Assembly: GCF_026151205.1 (NCBI RefSeq)
Contig: NC_087083.1
Span: 8,739,460-8,803,459, forward strand
From: Bolinopsis microptera
Lineage: Eukaryota; Ctenophora; Tentaculata; Lobata; Bolinopsidae
Length of the DNA stretch: 64,000 nucleotides
Direction: 5' to 3'
How positions within the stretch are numbered: position 1 is the first letter of the stretch; every line of letters starts with the position of its first letter. A program made the translations under genes and the position numbers. The notes beneath the pieces were generated by a model. That model saw nothing but the letters and a program-made list of their open reading frames with translations, ran no database searches and was not told the origin of the DNA. This document shows positions 57,678 through 64,000 of the stretch, piece by piece.

Positions 57678-57914
57678 CAGTGGCGTAACGTTACCTGTTG
57701 CCAGTTGGCGCCCCCTCCCCTTACAGCGCCCCTCCCTAAAATTGAATAGATTAGATGAATTTAGAGGATACGCCGGTAAAATCTGTAAAAAAGTGTGTTT
57801 CTAGAGCAAAGGGTTTTGCTAGTATCGTAATTAAGTTTTTCGAAACTGTCCCACATTAAACGACGATTTGGCGCCCCCCCTAAGAATATTGCGCAACCCT
57901 TCGTTACGCCACTG
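57678..57914. mobile_element. hAT-type MITE, 237 bp
   Basis: Terminal inverted repeats CAGTGGCGTAACG at both ends (perfect over 13 bp) enclose a non-coding interior with GGCGCCCCC near both ends. Flanks TTTGCTAC and ATTGCTAC form an 8 bp target duplication with one mismatch. A CAGTGGCG terminus and 8 bp duplication are characteristic of hAT superfamily elements (established). It is non-autonomous and has no transposase. Confidence 0.85.
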
Positions 57915-57922
57915 ATTGCTAC

Positions 57923-59823
57923 GTTGACGTTTGAACAAAAGTCCAGACACATTTATAGCAGCAACACTCCGTCGACACCATTCAAAGCTAGAAATCAACT
58001 ATTGCATGATTTCTACCACCGGCACCATACTTTGGCGGCCTTAATTGGAAAAATGATCCTATGATCTGTGATTACATTGAATCAATGCCTATTTGAGTAT
58101 TTGCAGAACAAACTTTCTCGTAAGAGTCGCAACTTGTACTGGTCATTAGGATCGGGACTAATAGCAATAAAAAGTGGCTAGAGGAGCTTGCGTGGTCGGC
58201 AGGTGGATATTGGGAGGATTTTGTGGCGTACAAATATAATCGCCCCACTCAGCCTAATAGTAATATCACCACTCACCAGACATTGAGCGAGATGTACCTT
58301 ACAAGTTTTACTGACGGTTTCAGTCTCGTAAAATAACTGGGATGAACAACATGGTGGCGCAACGAAGGTCTGACCCCGCTGTGCAAACATATTAAATACG
58401 CGAACGTAATACTACAAAGAGCAAGAGGCTAGAAACTAATAGTGTAAGTAATACAATTACAACGACTGTTATAAATATACAGTCACTGTACTTTATCTTT
58501 TATCTCTAAATGCACAGATCATTGTTAGAACGAGAAGCCACCTGTTTTTTAAAACTTACTTTTACTGAAGAAGTGCTGGCCGAGTGCCGACCACTAGCTC
58601 TTGAAGTAACGATCATTAAAGTTGAAAAGTAAAAAAGTGACATATTCGACTGTACTAAACCATTTATGAAATACGGACAACAAAGAAATACAAAATGGAA
58701 ATTATGACAGGTATTTCATCTTTTCTCTTGCTTCACTGTATAATTATTAACTATTGTGAACATATACAGAGACTATAATTGAAACATATAAGCAAAAAAT
58801 CTTCCATAGAAAACACGTGATCAACTTATAGAAAAGGGAGTTCTCTGGGGTTTAGTGTATGCTAGTCAAGCTCTGGTCACGTAACACGAACGGTAGGGCG
58901 TACCGAAATGATAGAATAGAAACAAGTCTATTAAAAGGAGAAACTAATTAATAAAAAGGGTAATACAATGTGAACAACAAACGAAAAATTACTTCTTAGT
59001 CCGCTCCAAACAGTTTGACGTGAATGTAGACGGGTGAATATAGATCTCGATAGGATCTATCACGGGGTCTATCACAAATTTAGAAGCAGCTCAAGAAGTC
59101 CCAACTTTTCACCCGTGCATCGGGTATACTCTCAAACAAAACTGCCACGCAATAATGCGTGACGGAACAACGCATCTGCTTGTCCCACGTGACTAGCAGT
59201 CTCGCCAAATGAACACTCAGCTAATCAGTCACCCTGTAGTCGCAAGAACCAACCACTCTGCCAAATTTAAACTTGGAGAAATCTGCTGATTCTCCCTTTC
59301 AACAAACTTTACAGTTCAACAATAGATTTCTCGCGGTATATAAACTTATAAAATGGAAGAAAAGATGAAAGTCGAATTACAAAGAAATCAAATTAAGCTG
59401 AATAAAAAAGGAGTGTTCCTTGGAAACGCCTATTAACTTTAAGCATTGAAACTTAATTGTGTCGGGTGATATTCAAACCCGTAGAACAATACAAGGTTGT
59501 TGTTATTCAGTATGAAGTGCTCCAGCTTGCAGAGGGAATGGCGTAACGACTACCGAGTAACTATAAAGCTATAAGCCATAAGCGCAGCAATGAAAAGAGG
59601 TAAGTTAGCAGAAATAAAAGCAAAAACGGACTCTCACAGCTTAATTACGTGCCAAATATTTGTATTATAGTTACAATAGTATTGTAAGTTAAAGCGATGG
59701 TAGCAATTACATATAAATTATATAAGTGTCAGTTTGTGACATGGGTTGAAAAGGTGGTGACTAGGTCAATTAGGGGTTATTCAGTGCCTGCACTTATAAT
59801 TCTAAGCTTTCTTCGTGCTTTTC
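57923..59823. other. Unassigned stretch
   Basis: No supported gene, RNA or repeat over about 1.9 kb. Confidence 0.4.
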
Positions 59824-59833
59824 GCCCACGTGA

Positions 59834-60191
59834 TAATAAAATAATTATAACTCGTGCAAGTCCGAAATGGGCCGTGTGCTGCTTCTAGGAAGTACATATG
59901 ACAGTGCATATCAGCACACTGTTGGCTTTCTTAGAGACCTGATGAGTACCAGGCGGAAATCATGATTGCCTGGTAAGCAAGTTCACACTCATTCCGTATG
60001 GCGGTAGACTATTACAGCTACACTGCAGCTTACACTGTAGTGGGAATCGCGTCACTGATATTCTCCGAGCATAATTACCAGGATAAATCCTGTACCAATC
60101 ACAGCTTGGTGACCTGGCCTGCCTGCCTCAGACGGGGTTTGAACCCCGGTCTTCCGCTTGGGAGGCGAGTGAAATACCACTACACCACCCG
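59834..60191 (-). mobile_element. tRNA-Gly-like SINE with target duplication
   Basis: Read on the minus strand it starts CGGGTGGTGTAGTGG (A-box), has CTCGCCTCCCAAGCGG in the anticodon arm position (CCC, as in tRNA-Gly) and CGGGGTTCAAACCCCG as a perfect T-arm/B-box. The body includes CCAAGCTGTGATTGG, shared with the SINE at 33201. It ends in an A/T-rich tail and is flanked by GCCCACGTGA at 59824-59833 and 60192-60201. The body is unrelated to a mature tRNA, so this is a pol III retroposon and not a tRNA gene. Confidence 0.85.
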
Positions 60192-60201
60192 GCCCACGTG
60201 A

Positions 60202-61287
60202 AAATTGGGTTAATATAATAAGGTTGGTTAGTAAGTGTAAAAACTATCAAGAAATGCCCGTAAACAGCTGAATATTAATCGGTGTCGAGACTTAAAAACT
60301 CCGCCGAATGACTGATGTTTAGTACAAATTGTTGACGGTGCAACCTTAAAGCAATGACAGCCTAGATTTGATCATAATTTAAATTATTTGAGCTTCATTA
60401 GTTTACAAAATGTGTGTTATTTTTATCGCATAGTGTTTGATCACGTACAGTGTGCGCATTCCATCATTCCAATGCAAATGAAGCTAAGCATGACAATTCT
60501 ATAGCTCCATCATCAATTGTATGTTATAGGTGTGTCGTCACCGATGTCAGGGTATGCTTTAAAAATATATAGCTATGAGTACAACGAGAATGAAGCAGAA
60601 TATTTTTTCTTCCCATAGCAGGAAAGGAGTCGTGATAAAACAAATTCCAGTCAACAAACTCGTGATTCTCATATCACAATTCAAAGACACAGAGATATCA
60701 AACACATAAATACAGACTAAGAAACAAATAAACTCTCCATATAATTGCACTGTTCAATCGGAGGAAATGTTAAACTGACAACGACAACCATCAGACACCA
60801 ATTATATTGCTCATTCAATAATCAATGTGTCCGTTCTGCGTGTGTGGCTCGATAATGATAGTACAATCATTATCAGTACGTCATTCTTGCTATTATAGTT
60901 AGTGTGTACATTTTACAAAGTAATAAATATAATCTTCACGCGACTTGCTCCAGCCGGTATCTGGAGTCTGGACACTGGTAGATTCGACAGTAAATCTACT
61001 AATGATAAGTTAATTATTCAATTAATTTGGAATAATTATTAATCTAACCTCTAAGTGTTAAAATGACCATGAAATTATGAAAAAACTAGTCCACTAGTTC
61101 CTCACTTTGCTGCACGAACAAGGAAAAGTGAAGATGTTTTGTAAATAGAACCGGTTTGCGTATTTTTATCATGCGCCTGATTGCTGATGATCATTTTACT
61201 ATTTCTTTGAAGAGCCGAACTGATCAGGGTGTGTCAGCAGATAATAATAATCAATCGTAAATGTTTTGATATTTCACGAGAGCAATG
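60202..61287. other. Unassigned stretch
   Basis: No supported gene, RNA or repeat. Confidence 0.4.
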
Positions 61288-61475
61288 TGATTAAAACGCG
61301 GTTTAGCGTCATCATACCTGAGCTCTCTAAGCGGTTTAGCGTCATCATACCTGAGTTCTTTAAGCGGTTTAGCATCATCATACCTGAGTTCTTTAAGCGG
61401 TTTAGCATCACCATGTCCATACCTGAGTTCTTTAAGCGGTTTAGCATCATCATACCTGAGTTCTTTAAGATCCAT
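61288..61475. repeat. 33 bp tandem repeat, frame-preserving
   Basis: Five to six copies of a unit with GCGGTTTAGCATCATCATAC and CTGAGTTCTTTAA. On the minus strand it encodes an 11-residue repeat K-E-L-R-Y-D-D-A-K-P-L. One unit carries a 6-base insertion that keeps the frame. No start signal or flanking exon makes it a convincing gene. Confidence 0.85.
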
Positions 61476-61499
61476 AACTCCAAAGTCGTGTATCTGAAC

Positions 61500-62594
61500 G
61501 GGAACCAGACCTGTTCACATGCAGCTCTATATAAAAGTGATTTTTAGAAAGAAATAAGCATAGTTTCAAACCTTTTGACTAATGACAATGTTATACTGCA
61601 ACTGTAGTAGCGCGTTACTGCTACTGTTTTAGTAACCGCGCGTTCACGTGCTACAGACTAGAAAATACTACAAAGTATTAAATGTTACATTACTCCTTTA
61701 TAAATGAAACGTTAAAGTTGCACGTTCACTAAAGATGTTAGTAGAATTATAATTAAGTAACTAACGCTGCTCACACCTGGCCTGAACTCCATAAACTAGC
61801 GTAACAACTACAGCTGTGTCGTGATTATATTACGGTCACGATAAATAGCTGGATGATTGGAATACGGAAATATTGAATATCTCATAGTTTCGCGCAAGGA
61901 TGAGAACAGGTGCCGGTGGGGACTTTGCTGACGTTTTTGAACGATTTTTAGACTTAACAACGTACAAATTGCAGCTGTAGTATAATTTAGGAGTAATCTA
62001 TAGTTATACAGCTGGTGGCAGCTTCTTGATATTAGCCAAAGTGTCATTTTAATGCATTCAAGTAATGAAGGTTTACTTTAAGAAAATGTAATTGTAACAT
62101 TAAAATTTTCCAACGAAATTGCGAGAATAAAAAATTGTTCTTTAACATTCCTCAGTGAAAATTGTCCACTTTAAAGTTAACTTTGACTAATGAGTTTTAT
62201 AATCGGAAACGCAAAATCAGAGTAATTTATTTAGCCAATTAACTTAAGATCGTGCTTTAATTTTAGAAGCTTTGACCAAACAAATGTTTAAAATTGTAAA
62301 ACAACTTATCAAACTAAAAGATTTTTCCACGAAAAGAAATATTGAATATGTGGCGCGCACTTACTTATACTAATTATTAAATAACTAGTAAGTTTAAAAT
62401 TCATGTAACCAGATATCTGCAATGTTAAAGTTACCTCCAATAATCACATTGACCGGCAAAATGAAGCTTTAGTTTCCAATTATATGTCGATAGATTGTGT
62501 TATATGCCACTTATAATACTGTATATATACTTAACTGACTTATTATAAATATAATTCAAATAACTGTATATAATTGGTTAACCAATAGTCAGAG
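61500..62594. other. Unassigned AT-rich stretch
   Basis: No supported gene, RNA or repeat. Confidence 0.4.
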
Positions 62595-62965
62595 TTTTGA
62601 AATATATGATTTTACAATTTTATTCCGGATTTTGACTTCCAGTACCCCAATTTGGTTTCATACCATCATCAATTAACTGACTAATTGGTTTGTGGACAAA
62701 AATTTCATCTAATCTGTCAAATTTTTGTTCAGAAAATTTCATATTTGAAAATGGGACAGACTTTTGAAAATACAACTTTTCGTTTTCTTAAGCTTTCTGC
62801 TGTTGGCTTCCTCCGACCGATATCAAACTTCCAGCACCTCAATCGTGTCATATGCAATCTATAGTTGACTTACTAATTGGTTGCGGGTGAGAAATTCAGT
62901 AAAAACTGTAAAATTTCGGTCCTAGAAAATTCATCTTCAAAAACTGAAAATGGGACAGAGTTTTG
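62595..62965. repeat. Diverged tandem duplication, about 185 bp
   Basis: Both halves contain CTTCCAGNACC, CAATNNNGT, GACTNACTAATTGGTT and GAAAATGGGACAGA, ending with TTTTGAAA. It lies 3' of the reverse transcriptase and next to the dispersed repeat. Confidence 0.65.
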
Positions 62966-62973
62966 AAATATAT

Positions 62974-63082
62974 TAGTGCTTTTCATGCAACAAGTAAAAC
63001 AAATCCTTTATGTCATGTTTCCAGGGTTTGGACTGGAATTGCCTGCTTAAAGAACCTCCATCGCATTACATTACATAATTTT
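62974..63082. repeat. Dispersed repeat, copy 2
   Basis: Counterpart of 56113-56215. It lies within 350 bp of the 3' end of the reverse transcriptase frame and could belong to that element or to an unrelated insertion. Confidence 0.65.
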
Positions 63083-63422
63083 CTGAAACATATATTACAT
63101 TTACAATAAATTATGCAATATCACAACATTACAATCAACAAAATAAATTTAATCGCAGAATCTCAAATGCAAATAATCGTAAATTAAACACAAAAAACAA
63201 ATTAAACATGCAATAAATGAATATACGAATACGCATCTTTTGTCAACTTACTCCTTCATAAAATTAATTTTTGACAAAAAATTTTTTTTTAGACGGTAAA
63301 ATAATGGTTACTAATTTATAAGTCACAAATAATAAATCAATACAAATTAATCACAAATATTAGAATAATTAATAGATATTAGGTAACTAATATAACTGAA
63401 AAACGATATATGTCGATACAAA

Positions 63423-64000
63423 TTACAAAATAATATTAGGTGATTGAAACATTTCAATAAATTCATCATAAATATCACTACCATATTTACCCCAAATATT
63501 TAATCTTGATTTATAAAACTTGACAAACTTGTTGCGCAAAGCAGCTAACTTAAATCCTTGCGCAACCAATTTACCTAACAGTTCGGTAACACAATTTTTG
63601 AAACCCTTAAGTGTCGAATTAATTCTGGCTAATCGTACTAATTGAGAAATAAATATTCCATAAGACAAATTATTTGGAACGTTTCCATCCAAAAAAGGAT
63701 AAGATATAACTTTAAAATTATAATCTTTTCTTTTATCATATAACGTCACTCTAAACTTTCCTTGATAAATACTAATGTTTAAGTCTAGATAGCAACATTT
63801 ACGAGCCGAAATATTAGTATTATTTACTATCATTTCCTTAGGATAAATATCTTCTAATACATTCTGTAATAAATTGAAATCATTAAAAACTATCAAATCA
63901 TCTTGATAACGAAATGTGTCTTTTAATCTTTTTAGATTTTCTGTATCCCCTTGTTCTATCAAAAGTTTAATATATTTATATTCGTAAACATGTAAATAAA
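63423..64000 (-). mobile_element. Penelope-like reverse transcriptase, C-terminal part, runs off the window
   Basis: A frame that is open from the window edge to a stop at 63423 encodes about 190 residues. It has the catalytic motif F-R-Y-Q-D-D-L-I-V (Y-x-D-D type), then Y-L-D-L-N-I near Y-Q-G-K-F, then Y-P-F-L-D-G-N-V-P and Y-G-I-F-I-S-Q-L-V-R. It ends with L-R-N-K-F-V-K-F and I-W-G-K-Y-G. This set of downstream motifs is what I know from Penelope-like retroelement proteins. There is no GIY-YIG endonuclease after it in the window, so it may be an endonuclease-lacking type or the domain may be lost. The frame is uninterrupted, indicating a fairly recent copy. The N-terminal half is beyond the right edge. 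Confidence 0.7.

Noticed and set aside
60100-60195. Functional tRNA-Gly gene on the minus strand
   Set aside because: The T-arm and A-box are good but the acceptor stem is not closed, the sequence continues into a SINE body, and target duplications flank the whole.

Overview
This is AT-rich animal genomic DNA. Its genes are cut into many short exons with GT-AG introns, and much of the sequence is repeats, so it is eukaryotic throughout with no bacterial-style operons. A family B2 adhesion GPCR with a GPS cleavage motif, a sushi-domain exon, tRNA-derived SINEs, hAT-like and foldback-like elements and a Penelope-like reverse transcriptase indicate a metazoan, probably an invertebrate. I cannot name the species. 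Runs of C or A and small indels in the left part suggest a long-read assembly with some residual error there.

Layout. 0.4-2.4 kb: minisatellites. 2.7-4.1 kb: one sushi (CCP) exon on the minus strand and two possible cysteine-rich exons on the plus strand. 5.2-15.5 kb: a plus-strand gene of at least 16 exons, preceded by a duplicated E-box/CCAAT cassette and a TATA-like run, encoding a hydrophobic N-terminal segment followed by a long coiled coil. An intron of this gene holds a 3.2 kb palindromic element. 16.1-21.4 kb: two further palindromes, one of which has duplicated exon-like sequence. 26.5-33.5 kb: a second, inverted copy of the last 12 exons of the coiled-coil gene, carrying a 2.2 kb foldback-type transposon. 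The homologous intron in the first copy preserves the empty target site.

33,989-48,533 (minus): a complete adhesion GPCR gene. I built it by hand from 32 exons whose phases all agree, giving a protein of about 1,817 residues: signal peptide, a long cysteine-rich ectodomain I do not recognise, two CCP-like segments, GAIN/GPS with H-L-T-S, seven membrane helices and a Ser/His-rich tail. An extra exon would end the protein early with a short alternative tail.

48.5-64 kb: mostly non-coding. It holds minisatellites, hairpins, an hAT MITE, a tRNA-Gly-like SINE with target duplications, a diverged tandem repeat and, at the right edge, the C-terminal part of an intact Penelope-like reverse transcriptase on the minus strand.

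The receptor and the coiled-coil genes are separate genes with no sequence evidence of a shared pathway. The most notable feature is structural: a recent duplication followed by an inversion that left short inverted duplicates at both ends, the pattern expected of staggered breaks, within a cluster of palindromes of different ages.
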